From JBEVMS01 sp040508515 (GTDB lineage: Bacteria; Pseudomonadota; Gammaproteobacteria; Xanthomonadales; Rhodanobacteraceae): DNA of 11,693 nucleotides. The stretch covers positions 1-11,693 of the forward strand of contig JBEVMS010000218.1 in assembly GCA_040508515.1 (NCBI GenBank), in the 5' to 3' direction. The notes under the pieces were generated by a model. The model was not told the DNA's origin, searched no databases, and saw only the letters and a list, made by a program, of their open reading frames with translations. Within the stretch, counting starts at the first letter, position 1; each line of letters begins with the position of its first letter. Of the stretch, positions 1-6,739 are shown piece after piece. The position numbers were made by a program, and so were the translations under genes.

Positions 1-557
1 AACAGCAGGTTGAGCTGCAACACATTGACGCGCGGCTCGCCCAGTACGCCCAATTGACGTCCCTGGGTCGCCTGGGTCACCAGCGCCTGCACCTGACTCA
101 CGCTGAGCTGGCGCACGCGGGCCACCCGCGCCACCTGGTACTGCGCCGCGGCCGGTGAAATCTCCGGGTCCAATCCGCTACCGGACGCCGTCACCAGGTC
201 CACCGGCACCGGTGTCGGATTGCCCGGGTCCGCCGCTTGCAGCGCGGCGATACGCTGCTTGGCCGCCTCGGTCAGGGCCGGATTGGTCGGGCCCTGGTTG
301 GAGCCGCTGGACGACGCACCGTTGTTCGCCTGCGGCGAGGTCGCCGACGGCCGGCCCCAGAAGTACTTCGGATCGGTGAACTGCTGACCGATCAGACTGG
401 AGCCTACCGGCTTGCCCGATTGCTCGATCAGGCTGCCGTCGGCCTGGGCGGGAAACAGCACCCGCGCCAAACCCGTCACCAGCAGCGGATACGCCAGCCC
501 GGTGATCACGGTCATCAGCACCAACATCGATACGGCATTGCGCCAGAGCCTGCTCAT
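1..557 (-). CDS. kdpC: KdpC, K+-transporting ATPase subunit C (partial, 3' end cut by window edge)
   Basis: Subunit C of the KdpFABC potassium pump, a single-span inner-membrane protein with a periplasmic domain that works with KdpA and KdpB. The ATG at 557-555 opens a frame of 185 codons that is still open at the edge; family members are about 190-205 residues, so only a short tail is missing. Visible: a basic start (MSRLWRN), one hydrophobic helix at about residues 8-35, then the family signatures VGSSLIGQ (51-58), FWGRPSA (66-72), and DLVTASGSGLDPEIS (120-134), followed by a C-terminal region rich in V, R and Q. A Ser/Asn/Gly-rich stretch at 75-92 is the usual variable loop. AGG lies 8 bases before the start. 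It begins 14 bases after the barrel gene, so it is very likely co-transcribed with the rest of the operon. Identification is firm; the exact end is unknown. Confidence 0.95.
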   Translation of the reverse strand, partial: MSRLWRNAVSMLVLMTVITGLAYPLLVTGLARVLFPAQADGSLIEQSGKPVGSSLIGQQFTDPKYFWGRPSATSPQANNGASSSGSNQGPTNPALTEAAKQRIAALQAADPGNPTPVPVDLVTASGSGLDPEISPAAAQYQVARVARVRQLSVSQVQALVTQATQGRQLGVLGEPRVNVLQLNLL

Positions 558-571
558 AACGTGAACCTATT

Positions 572-2062
572 TTAGTAATGGAGAATCGCGTCGACGATCG
601 CGGTGACCTGGTGGTCTTTCTTGCCGGCGTCATACGCCGCTTCGTCGTAGGAATGGTCGTAACGCAGTTCCTGGCGAATCTCCAGGTCGGAGGTCACCCA
701 GTGCGTCAAGCCCAGCGTGTGGCTGCTGTAGCGCGTGGCGTAGCCGGTGCGCTGACCCTTCTGATCGTTATAGAACTCGTTGCGGAACGAGATCATGTTG
801 GTCGGGTTCAGCTCGACGTTGAAGTAGTTGACGATGCCGTACTCGGCGGCCTTGCCCAGATAAGGCGACGACGCCACCACGCCCGGGATCGCATCCGGGC
901 CGTAGCCGGGGATGTCGCGGCCGTACATGTAGTAGGCCTCGGTCAGCATGTGCACGCTCTGGCTGAAGCGATGGCCCCAGGTCGTCACGTACATCTGCAC
1001 GTTGTTGTAGTTGTAGGCCGAGGTGTTCCAGCTGTTGACGCACGGGTACAACATGTCGTTGTTGTCCGACGAGGTCCAGCGCACGCACGCTTGCAGCGTC
1101 GGACGCGCGGAGCTGTTCCACACGGCCGTGTCGTTGCTTCCGTTGATACCCAACTGCACCGTCCAGTTGTCGTTCAACTTGGTGGTCGTCATCACGCCCA
1201 TCTGGGTGTACGGATCGACCGTGTAGAGGATCGAGTGCGTGATCAGGTAATTGTTGGGCGAAAACTGCGCCTCGATGTCCGGCAGCGACAGCCAGCGACC
1301 CACGCGGATGTCCATGCCCTGCGCCACCCACGGGATATAGATGTCCCCGTAGAACAGCATCGGATCGTAGCCGTAGATCTTGCCCGGCAACGGCTCGTTG
1401 GCACCGGCCGGATTGTTGAGCAACTGATTGCTGAACACGCCCTTGGCGGTGGTGAAGTGGTAGTCGTAGCCGTACAGGTTATCGAGGTGGAAGCCCCAGT
1501 CGATGTGGTCGGTCTGCACGGTGTCAGGCAGCCGCTCGATACGCAGCAGAACCTGGTTGAACTCGACGCGGTTGGGCCGGGTCGCATACGAAACTGGGTA
1601 ATTGGTGAAGTTCGACGAGCTGAGGTTGGCCGACGGGTTGATCCAGCCGTAGATCTCGATGCGGTTGCGCGTCATCCACTGGCCGAACTTGTTGCAGGCC
1701 AGCGCGCGCTCCAGCGGACCGGTGGCGTTTTCGTCCGGCACGCCGATCGGGTAGGTCACGCCACCGAGCTGCCATTCCGCGGACGGGAACGGCGGCGAGG
1801 AGAACGGCGAATCGGCCGCGCGACGCGCCGGTGCCGGCGCATTCGGATCGGCCGGCTGGGCGTCTTCGCGGTAGGCCGCGCCCAGCCGCGAAAAAAAGCC
1901 ACGTGAGCAATCGGCGCTAGCTGCCAATGGTGCGTTGGTCTGCACCGGCTCGGCGGCCGCTTCGACCTGTACGGTGGGCTCGGTTTCGACCGCTGCCATG
2001 GCCTGGGCGAAAGGCGCCATGCCCATCACGACCGCAAGCGAAATCACTTTTCTGTATTGCAT
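572..2062 (-). CDS. Outer-membrane beta-barrel protein (Bbp2 / OmpL-like porin family) inside the kdp operon
   Basis: A 496-residue protein that looks like an outer-membrane barrel. Residues 1-23 form a signal peptide: basic MQYRK, a hydrophobic core, and AQA/AMA cleavage motifs. An Ala/Pro-rich linker follows to about residue 85. The rest is made of alternating aromatic/polar strands, for example NRIEIYGWINPSANLSSSN, HIDWGFHLDNLYGYDYHF, DIRVGRWLSLPD and YLITHSILYTVDPYTQMGV. The pattern of a strand with GR, then a run ending S-x-L-Y-x-x-x-P-Y-x-x-x-G, is what I associate with the Bbp2 (OmpL-like) family. The last residue is Tyr, as barrel proteins need for BAM insertion. Two Cys 15 residues apart in a polar loop (LQACVRW...LYPCVNS) could form a disulphide. 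AGGG lies about 4 bases before the ATG, which is rather close; the first ATG is kept because it gives a complete signal peptide. It sits between a small gene and kdpC in the same orientation. A K+ channel role is inference from this position; a general porin is the alternative. Confidence 0.85.
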   Translation of the reverse strand: MQYRKVISLAVVMGMAPFAQAMAAVETEPTVQVEAAAEPVQTNAPLAASADCSRGFFSRLGAAYREDAQPADPNAPAPARRAADSPFSSPPFPSAEWQLGGVTYPIGVPDENATGPLERALACNKFGQWMTRNRIEIYGWINPSANLSSSNFTNYPVSYATRPNRVEFNQVLLRIERLPDTVQTDHIDWGFHLDNLYGYDYHFTTAKGVFSNQLLNNPAGANEPLPGKIYGYDPMLFYGDIYIPWVAQGMDIRVGRWLSLPDIEAQFSPNNYLITHSILYTVDPYTQMGVMTTTKLNDNWTVQLGINGSNDTAVWNSSARPTLQACVRWTSSDNNDMLYPCVNSWNTSAYNYNNVQMYVTTWGHRFSQSVHMLTEAYYMYGRDIPGYGPDAIPGVVASSPYLGKAAEYGIVNYFNVELNPTNMISFRNEFYNDQKGQRTGYATRYSSHTLGLTHWVTSDLEIRQELRYDHSYDEAAYDAGKKDHQVTAIVDAILHY

Positions 2063-2114
2063 AAATCCCTAACTCGATCCGTCAGGACCGCCTTATCAGT
2101 AGTAATAAATAACG

Positions 2115-2132
2115 GCACAGCAGCGGCCGTGC
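2115..2132 (-). other. Intercistronic RNA hairpin between the 68-aa gene and the barrel gene
   Basis: On the transcribed (minus) strand GCACGGC and GCTGTGC form a 7-base-pair stem with one G-U wobble and a CGCT tetraloop. It is followed by CGTTATTTATT. It lies 12 bases after the stop of the 68-residue gene and about 50 bases before the barrel start. The T run is interrupted, so it is more likely an mRNA-stabilising or partly terminating structure within the operon than a full terminator. Read by eye, no energy calculation. Confidence 0.35.
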
Positions 2133-2143
2133 GTGAAGTCCAC

Positions 2144-2350
2144 TCAAATGCCGGCGTAACCGCCCAACACGTAATCGTCATCACCGGCGTCTCCGGCCGC
2201 TGCACAGGCCGGCTCATGCAGCGGCGCGACGCATTGCGCACTGCGCGCGAAAGCCACCATGACGTCACAACCATCGTCGTTGGCCGACACCTCGCAGATC
2301 AGTCGCGCAGGCGCGGCGGGCAGTGAAACGATCAGATTCAGCGTTTGCAT
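2144..2350 (-). CDS. Small conserved-looking protein of unknown function in the kdp operon (68 aa)
   Basis: I do not recognise this protein. The case for a real gene is a good ribosome site (GGGAG, 7 bases before ATG), GC-rich third positions with many GCC, GCG, CTG and GTG codons like its neighbours, the same strand as kdp, and a place in the gap between kdpB (126 bases upstream) and the barrel gene (81 bases downstream). The 68 residues begin MQTLNLIVSLPAAPARLICE. There are four Cys (19, 28, 40, 49), an acidic run GDAGDDDY near 53-60, and a Gly-rich end (VLGGYAGI). There is no clear membrane helix and no basic N-terminus, so a signal peptide is unlikely and the cytoplasm is the best guess. 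The Cys spacing (9, 12, 9) could bind a metal or form disulphides, but nothing in the sequence proves this. A longer frame on the opposite strand here has no ribosome site and poor composition. Confidence 0.6.
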   Translation of the reverse strand: MQTLNLIVSLPAAPARLICEVSANDDGCDVMVAFARSAQCVAPLHEPACAAAGDAGDDDYVLGGYAGI

Positions 2351-2382
2351 GACACAACTCCCAACGGGAAATCGCGCGTCAC

Positions 2383-2396
2383 CCGGGCGTGCCCGG
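2383..2396 (-). other. Intercistronic RNA hairpin after kdpB
   Basis: The inverted repeat CCGGGC/GCCCGG lies in the 126-base gap between the kdpB stop and the 68-residue gene. With a CACG loop it leaves a stem of five G-C pairs. No T run follows, so it does not look like an intrinsic terminator; it could mark an mRNA processing or stability point between the pump genes and the accessory genes. Confidence 0.3.
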
Positions 2397-2476
2397 TATC
2401 CCGATCAGCGGCATCGAAGCCACTGCTCGGCTGCCGACGACCGCCGGCAAAACGCGCGAGCGGGTCCAACAAAAAC

Positions 2477-4561
2477 TCAGGAAAGGCCCAACACCACCAA
2501 CAACACATCGATCAACTTGATGCCGATGAACGGCACCACGATGCCACCCAGGCCGTACACCAAGAGGTTGCGCCGCAGCAGCGCACCGGCGCCCAGCGCG
2601 CGGTACTTGACGCCCTTGAGCGCCAGCGGAATCAGGAAAATGATGATCAACGCGTTGAAGATCACCGCCGACAAAATCGCGCTCTGCGGGGTGGCCAGAT
2701 GCATCACGTTGAGTGTATTGAGCGCCGGATACGTGGTGGCGAACGCCGCCGGAATGATCGCGAAATACTTGGCGATGTCGTTGGCGATCGAGAAGGTGGT
2801 CAGCGCACCGCGGGTGATCAGCATCTGCTTGCCGATCTCCACCACCTCGATCAACTTGGTCGGATTGGAATCCAGATCGACCATGTTGCCGGCTTCCTTG
2901 GCCGCCTGGGTGCCGGTGTTCATCGCCACCGCTACGTCGGCCTGGGCCAGCGCCGGCGCATCGTTGGTGCCGTCGCCGCACATCGCCACCAGCCGGCTCT
3001 GCGCCTGCATGTCGCGGATCAGCTTGAGCTTGGCCTCGGGGGTCGCCTCGGCCAGAAAATCGTCGACGCCGGCTTCGGCCGCGATAGTGGCGGCGGTCAG
3101 CGGGTTGTCGCCGGTGACCATCACCGTCTTGATGCCCATCTTGCGCATCTCGGCGAAGCGCTCCTTGATGCCGGCCTTGACGATGTCCTTCAGCTCGATC
3201 ACACCCAAGGCGCGGCTGCCCTCGACCACCACCAGCGGGGTGGCACCGCGACGCGCCACTTCTTCGGCCATCTGGCGCAGCAGCGGCGGCATGTGGCTGC
3301 CGGCGGCGTCGAGGTACTTGTCCACCGCGTCCAGGGCGCCCTTGCGGATACGCCGGCCTTCGGAGTCCACGCCGCTCATGCGGGTCTGCGCGGTGAACGG
3401 GACGAACTGTGCGCTGGCCGGCAACTGGCTGTCGGCCAGGCCGTGCAGCTCGTGCGCCAGGGTCACCACACTGCGCCCTTCCGGCGTTTCGTCGGCCAGC
3501 GAGGCCAGCAGCGCGGCTTCGGCCAGGATGCGCGAATCCACGCCCGGTGCGCAGTGGAACGCCACCGCCTGACGGTTGCCCAGGGTGATCGTGCCGGTCT
3601 TGTCCAACAGCAGCACGTCGACGTCGCCGGCCGCCTCGACCGCACGGCCGGAGGTGGCGATGACGTTGGCGCGAATCATCCGGTCCATGCCGGCGATACC
3701 GATCGCCGAGAGCAGCGCGCCGATGGTGGTCGGGATCAGACACACCAACAACGCGATCAGCACGGTCAGGGTGATCGGGCTACCGCTGCCGCTGACCTGC
3801 ACGCTGTAGATCGAGTAGGGCAGCAAGGTGGCGCAGGCCAGCAGGAAGATCAGGCTGAACTTGGCTAACAAAATCGTCAACGCGATCTCGTTAGGCGTCT
3901 TGCGCCGGCTGGCGCCTTCGACCATCGCGATCATGCGGTCCAGAAAGCTCTCGCCCGGATTGCTGGTGATGCGCACGATCAGCCAGTCCGACAGCACCCG
4001 CGTACCGCCGGTGACCGCGCTGCGGTCGCCGCCGGACTCGCGAATCACTGGGGCGGACTCGCCGGTAATCGCGCTTTCGTCCACGCTGGCCGCGCCGACC
4101 ACCACTTCGCCGTCGCCGGGTAGCTGCTCGCTGGCTTCCACCAGCACCAGATCGCCGCTGCGCAACTCGCTGGAGCTGACGAAGGTCAGCGCCGCGTCGC
4201 GCGCCGGACCGGCCAGTTTCTTGGCCATTACGTCCTTACGCGAGCTGCGCAGCGCCGCGGCCTGCGCCTTGCCGCGGCCCTCGGCCAGCGCCTCGGCGAA
4301 GTTGGCGAACAGCAGAGTGAACCACAGCCACAAGCTGACCGCGAAGATGAAGCCGGTGGGCGCCTCGCCATGTCCGGCCAAGGCCTGCACCCACAGCAGG
4401 GTGGTCAGCACGCTGCAGACGAAGACCACGAACATCACCGGGTTGCGGAATTGCAGCCGGGGCGACAACTTGCGGAACGAATCGACCAGCGCGCGGGCGA
4501 TCAGGGCACGATCAAAGCCGCGCAGCGCCTGCGGGCGTGCGTTGTGGGAAGCGGTGCTCAT
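2477..4561 (-). CDS. kdpB: KdpB, ATP-hydrolysing subunit of the K+-transporting ATPase
   Basis: Catalytic subunit of the Kdp pump: a P-type ATPase in the inner membrane that hydrolyses ATP to drive K+ import through KdpA. Taking the ATG at 4561 gives 694 residues (E. coli about 682). Visible in order: N-terminal FRKLSPRLQFRNPVMF, typical of KdpB; TGES at 166-169 in the actuator domain, whose Ser corresponds to the regulatory Ser162 of E. coli; IPTTIGA at 276-282 in the membrane; the phosphorylation motif DKTGT with Asp320; KGA at 407-409 in the nucleotide-binding domain; GDGTNDAP at 529-536; and the transmembrane ND-IAK pair Asp595/Lys598, matching E. coli Asp583/Lys586. All key residues are present. 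kdpA ends 3 bases before the ATG. A TTG codon directly before the ATG would add one residue; GGGA is 6 bases before the TTG and 9 before the ATG, so the start is uncertain by one codon. Confidence 0.98.
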   Translation of the reverse strand: MSTASHNARPQALRGFDRALIARALVDSFRKLSPRLQFRNPVMFVVFVCSVLTTLLWVQALAGHGEAPTGFIFAVSLWLWFTLLFANFAEALAEGRGKAQAAALRSSRKDVMAKKLAGPARDAALTFVSSSELRSGDLVLVEASEQLPGDGEVVVGAASVDESAITGESAPVIRESGGDRSAVTGGTRVLSDWLIVRITSNPGESFLDRMIAMVEGASRRKTPNEIALTILLAKFSLIFLLACATLLPYSIYSVQVSGSGSPITLTVLIALLVCLIPTTIGALLSAIGIAGMDRMIRANVIATSGRAVEAAGDVDVLLLDKTGTITLGNRQAVAFHCAPGVDSRILAEAALLASLADETPEGRSVVTLAHELHGLADSQLPASAQFVPFTAQTRMSGVDSEGRRIRKGALDAVDKYLDAAGSHMPPLLRQMAEEVARRGATPLVVVEGSRALGVIELKDIVKAGIKERFAEMRKMGIKTVMVTGDNPLTAATIAAEAGVDDFLAEATPEAKLKLIRDMQAQSRLVAMCGDGTNDAPALAQADVAVAMNTGTQAAKEAGNMVDLDSNPTKLIEVVEIGKQMLITRGALTTFSIANDIAKYFAIIPAAFATTYPALNTLNVMHLATPQSAILSAVIFNALIIIFLIPLALKGVKYRALGAGALLRRNLLVYGLGGIVVPFIGIKLIDVLLVVLGLS

Positions 4562-4564
4562 CAA

Positions 4565-6373
4565 TCAGTGTCCCGAAGAAGCCATCAAGAATTCGACGAT
4601 CGGCCCTAGCGCCAGCGCGGGCAGAAAGGTCAGCGCGCCAATCACGATCACCACGCAAGCCAGCAAGGTGACGAACAGCGGAGTGTGCGTGGGCAAGGTA
4701 CCGGCCGACTGCGGTACGGACTTCTTGGCGGCCAAGGAACCGGCCATCGCCAACATCGCGATCGCCAGCGGATAGCGCGCAAAGAACATGCAGATGCCCA
4801 GCAACACGTTCCAGAACGGGGTGTTGGCCGACAATCCGCCGAACGCACTGCCGTTATTGTTGGAGGCGGAGCTGACCGCGTAGAGGATCTCGCTGAAACC
4901 GTGCGGACCGGGGTTGGCCACGCCGGCGGTGCCGGCCGGCAGCATCACCGCGATCGCGGTGCCGATCACCACCAAAGCGCACGGCAACAGCACGGCCAGG
5001 CTGGCCATCTTCATCTCATGTGCTTCGATCTTTTTGCCCAGGTATTCCGGGGTACGACCGACCATCAGCCCCGCAATGAACACCGCCACCACCGCGAACG
5101 CCAGCATGCCGTAAAGACCCGAGCCGACGCCGCCGAAGATCACTTCGCCCAGCTGGATCAGCCACATCGGCACCAGCCCACCCAGCGGGGTCAACGAGTC
5201 GTGCATGGCGTTGACCGCGCCGCACGAAGCGGCCGTGGTGATCGCCACGAACAGGCTGGACGCGGCCACGCCGAAGCGGGTTTCCTTGCCTTCCATGTTG
5301 CCGCCCGCTTGCAGCGCCGAAGCGTGCTGATCGACCAGCAGACCATGCAGCGCCGGGTTGCCGGCCTGCTCGGCGGCCACCACCGCCAGCGTCATCGGAA
5401 TGAAGATCAACAGCATGGTCGCAAGAATCGCCCAGCCCTGCCGCCGGTCGCCGACCATGCTGCCGAAGGTGTAACAGAGGCCACCGGGGATCAGGAAGAT
5501 CGCCAGCATCTCCAGAAAGTTGGAGAACGGCGTGGGATTCTCGTAGGGATGCGCCGAGTTGACGTTGAAGAAGCCACCGCCATTGGTGCCCAACTGCTTG
5601 ATCGCGATCTGCGAAGCGGCCGGTCCCATCGGCAGGGTCTGCGTGGTCACCGGCATGGTCTTGGTGACCGGCTTGCCGGCGCCGTCCAGCAACGGCTGAC
5701 CAGCGGCGTCCACTTGCGGCTGCTCCATCGTGGTGGTCTGCAGTGTCGGCACGTCCACATAGGGCTTGAAGTTCTGGATCACGCCCTGCGAAACCAGCAG
5801 CAGCGCCAGGATCAGCGAGAACGGCAGCAGGATGTAGACGGTGCTGCGGGTCATGTCGACCCAGAAGTTGCCGATCGCCTTGGCGCTGCGCCGGCTGAAG
5901 CCACGCACCACCGCGATCAGCACCGCAATGCCGGTGGCAGCGGAGAGAAAATTCTGCACCGCCAGCGCCAGCATCTGGGTCAGATAGCTCATGGTCGACT
6001 CGCCGCCATAGCCCTGCCAATTGGTATTGCTGGCAAAGCTGATCGCGGTGTTCATCGCCGAATCGGCGGTGATCGCCATCATGTGCTGCGGATTGAGCGG
6101 CAACATGCCCTGCGTGCGCTGGATCACGTATACCGCCAGCATGCCGAGCACGTTGAACAGCAACATCGCCAGCGCATAACGCTTCCAGCCCATGTCCTCA
6201 TCGCTGCGGACACCGCACAGGCGGTAAATCGTGTTCTCGATCGGCGCCAGACGGCGCTGCAAGTTGTTCGGCGTCTCCGCGAACACCAGCGCCATATAGC
6301 TGCCGACCGGCTTGATCAACAACAACAGCACGACCAGGTAGATAACCACCTGGATCCAGTCATTGGCACTCAT
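4565..6373 (-). CDS. kdpA: KdpA, K+-binding and translocating subunit
   Basis: The K+-selective channel-like subunit of the Kdp pump, with about ten membrane helices and four pore loops. From the ATG at 6373 it is 602 residues, longer than E. coli KdpA (557). The four filter loops are visible: SNTNWQGYGGE (115-125), QLGTNGGGFFNVNSAHPYEN (260-279), TTAASCGAVNAMHDS (379-393) and YAVSSASNNNGSAFGG (498-513). The end has SGTLPTH-like and ALTFLPALALGP segments typical of the family. The periplasmic stretch at about 212-247 is expanded and contains an 8-residue imperfect tandem (DAAGQPLL, DGAGKPVT). An in-frame GTG at 6406 would add 11 residues, but it lies inside kdpF and has no ribosome site; the chosen ATG has GGAG 8 bases upstream and overlaps the kdpF stop (ATGA), which suggests translational coupling. 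Confidence 0.98.
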   Translation of the reverse strand: MSANDWIQVVIYLVVLLLLIKPVGSYMALVFAETPNNLQRRLAPIENTIYRLCGVRSDEDMGWKRYALAMLLFNVLGMLAVYVIQRTQGMLPLNPQHMMAITADSAMNTAISFASNTNWQGYGGESTMSYLTQMLALAVQNFLSAATGIAVLIAVVRGFSRRSAKAIGNFWVDMTRSTVYILLPFSLILALLLVSQGVIQNFKPYVDVPTLQTTTMEQPQVDAAGQPLLDGAGKPVTKTMPVTTQTLPMGPAASQIAIKQLGTNGGGFFNVNSAHPYENPTPFSNFLEMLAIFLIPGGLCYTFGSMVGDRRQGWAILATMLLIFIPMTLAVVAAEQAGNPALHGLLVDQHASALQAGGNMEGKETRFGVAASSLFVAITTAASCGAVNAMHDSLTPLGGLVPMWLIQLGEVIFGGVGSGLYGMLAFAVVAVFIAGLMVGRTPEYLGKKIEAHEMKMASLAVLLPCALVVIGTAIAVMLPAGTAGVANPGPHGFSEILYAVSSASNNNGSAFGGLSANTPFWNVLLGICMFFARYPLAIAMLAMAGSLAAKKSVPQSAGTLPTHTPLFVTLLACVVIVIGALTFLPALALGPIVEFLMASSGH

Positions 6374-6462
6374 TCGAACCACTCCGGCTTGAGCAAGGCC
6401 ACACACAAGTAGCCGGCCAGCACCACCGCGATGACGATGGCGACGAGATAAATAAGGGTCAT
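6370..6462 (-). CDS. kdpF: KdpF, small stabilising subunit of the Kdp ATPase (30 aa)
   Basis: A 30-residue single-helix membrane peptide that in E. coli (29 residues) sits at the interface of the Kdp complex and stabilises it. It begins MTLIYLVAIVIAVVLAGYLC and ends ALLKPEWFE. The helix-end pattern GYL-x-x-AL followed by a short polar tail with E-x-F matches the E. coli subunit (GYLVYALINAEAF). AGGA lies 7 bases before the ATG. Its stop TGA overlaps the kdpA ATG, and its last codons carry the kdpA ribosome site. Position and sequence together make the call firm despite the size. Confidence 0.92.
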   Translation of the reverse strand: MTLIYLVAIVIAVVLAGYLCVALLKPEWFE

Positions 6463-6507
6463 GAAGATTTCCTCAGATTCGCGACGGAGCGACGACAAGA
6501 CGACGCC

Positions 6508-6600
6508 TCACGGGCGCTTGCCCAAGCGGTCGCACAGCAACAGGAAACCCATCGTGGCTGCGGACAGCACGATCAAAAGAAATAGGTAGATGGCGTCCAT
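6508..6600 (-). CDS. 30-residue one-helix membrane peptide leading the kdp operon
   Basis: A short frame from ATG at 6600 to TGA at 6508, starting MDAIYLFLLIVLSAATMGFL and ending LLCDRLGKRP. It is one hydrophobic helix (about residues 4-23) with a polar, basic C-terminal tail, so a cytoplasmic C-terminus is likely. It is the first gene after the kdp promoter region, 45 bases before kdpF, and is the same length as kdpF, sharing the IYL start. The ribosome site is weak (AGAAG about 6 bases upstream). I do not know a name for it. I recall small peptides ending in CDRL or similar upstream of kdp genes in other bacteria, but could not check this. It could be a second KdpF-like subunit, a leader peptide, or a coincidental frame; the strongly hydrophobic make-up and operon position favour a real gene. 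Confidence 0.6.
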   Translation of the reverse strand: MDAIYLFLLIVLSAATMGFLLLCDRLGKRP

Positions 6601-6628
6601 CGGGGTCTTCTACAGAACGATGGTGCGC

Positions 6629-6634
6629 ACTTTA
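6629..6634 (-). promoter_or_regulatory. Possible -10 element of the kdp promoter
   Basis: TAAAGT on the minus strand matches the sigma-70 -10 consensus at four of six bases and would place the transcript start near 6622, giving a leader of about 22 bases before the 30-residue gene. No good -35 box lies 16-18 bases upstream, which fits an activator-dependent promoter. Weak on its own; it gains support from the direct-repeat site upstream. Confidence 0.3.
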
Positions 6635-6675
6635 GGCAGTCGCGCATAACAAAGCGGTAGCGTTTTTTCCGCTTG

Positions 6676-6693
6676 GCGTAAACACCGCGTAAA
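6676..6693 (-). promoter_or_regulatory. Candidate KdpE-binding site upstream of the kdp operon
   Basis: The minus strand reads TTTACGC, four bases, TTTACGC: a perfect 7-base direct repeat with an 11-base period. From memory, the E. coli KdpE operator has the same layout (TTTATAC, four Ts, TTTACAC) and is centred about 63 bases before the transcript start. Here the centre is about 63 bases before the start implied by the candidate -10 box. A tandem rather than inverted repeat suits OmpR-type regulators such as KdpE. The repeat is seen directly; the binding role is inference. Confidence 0.5.
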
Positions 6694-6702
6694 AATTTCT
6701 CA

Positions 6703-6728
6703 CGCTCGCTGGCTATGCCTCTCGAGCG
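6703..6728 (-). terminator. Possible terminator of the alpha/beta hydrolase gene
   Basis: On the minus strand CGCTCG and CGAGCG pair around an inner GGC-ATA-GCC hairpin, 11 bases after the hydrolase stop. A run of five Ts follows, but only after TGAGAAA, so the layout is not that of a classic terminator. It would insulate the kdp promoter from the upstream gene. Confidence 0.35.
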
Positions 6729-6739
6729 AGTCGCGGCGT

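Noticed and set aside
2057..2326. An 89-codon plus-strand frame in the kdpB-barrel gap
   Set aside because: Begins at TTG with no ribosome site, overlaps the better supported 68-residue gene, and runs against the operon.
578..3868. Long plus-strand frames opposite the barrel gene and kdpB (442, 437 and 507 codons)
   Set aside because: The minus-strand genes carry clear signal peptide and P-type ATPase motifs; the plus-strand products are compositionally biased and match nothing.
4685..6412. A 575-codon open frame on the plus strand opposite kdpA
   Set aside because: It is antisense to a certain gene, is rich in His, Gln and Arg without hydrophobic core patterns, and has no ribosome site; this is the usual antisense frame of GC-rich DNA.
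6655..6674. GCGG-TAGCGTTTTTT-CCGC on the plus strand, resembling a hairpin with a T run
   Set aside because: The T run lies in the loop rather than after the stem and the stem is only four pairs; it is not a terminator.
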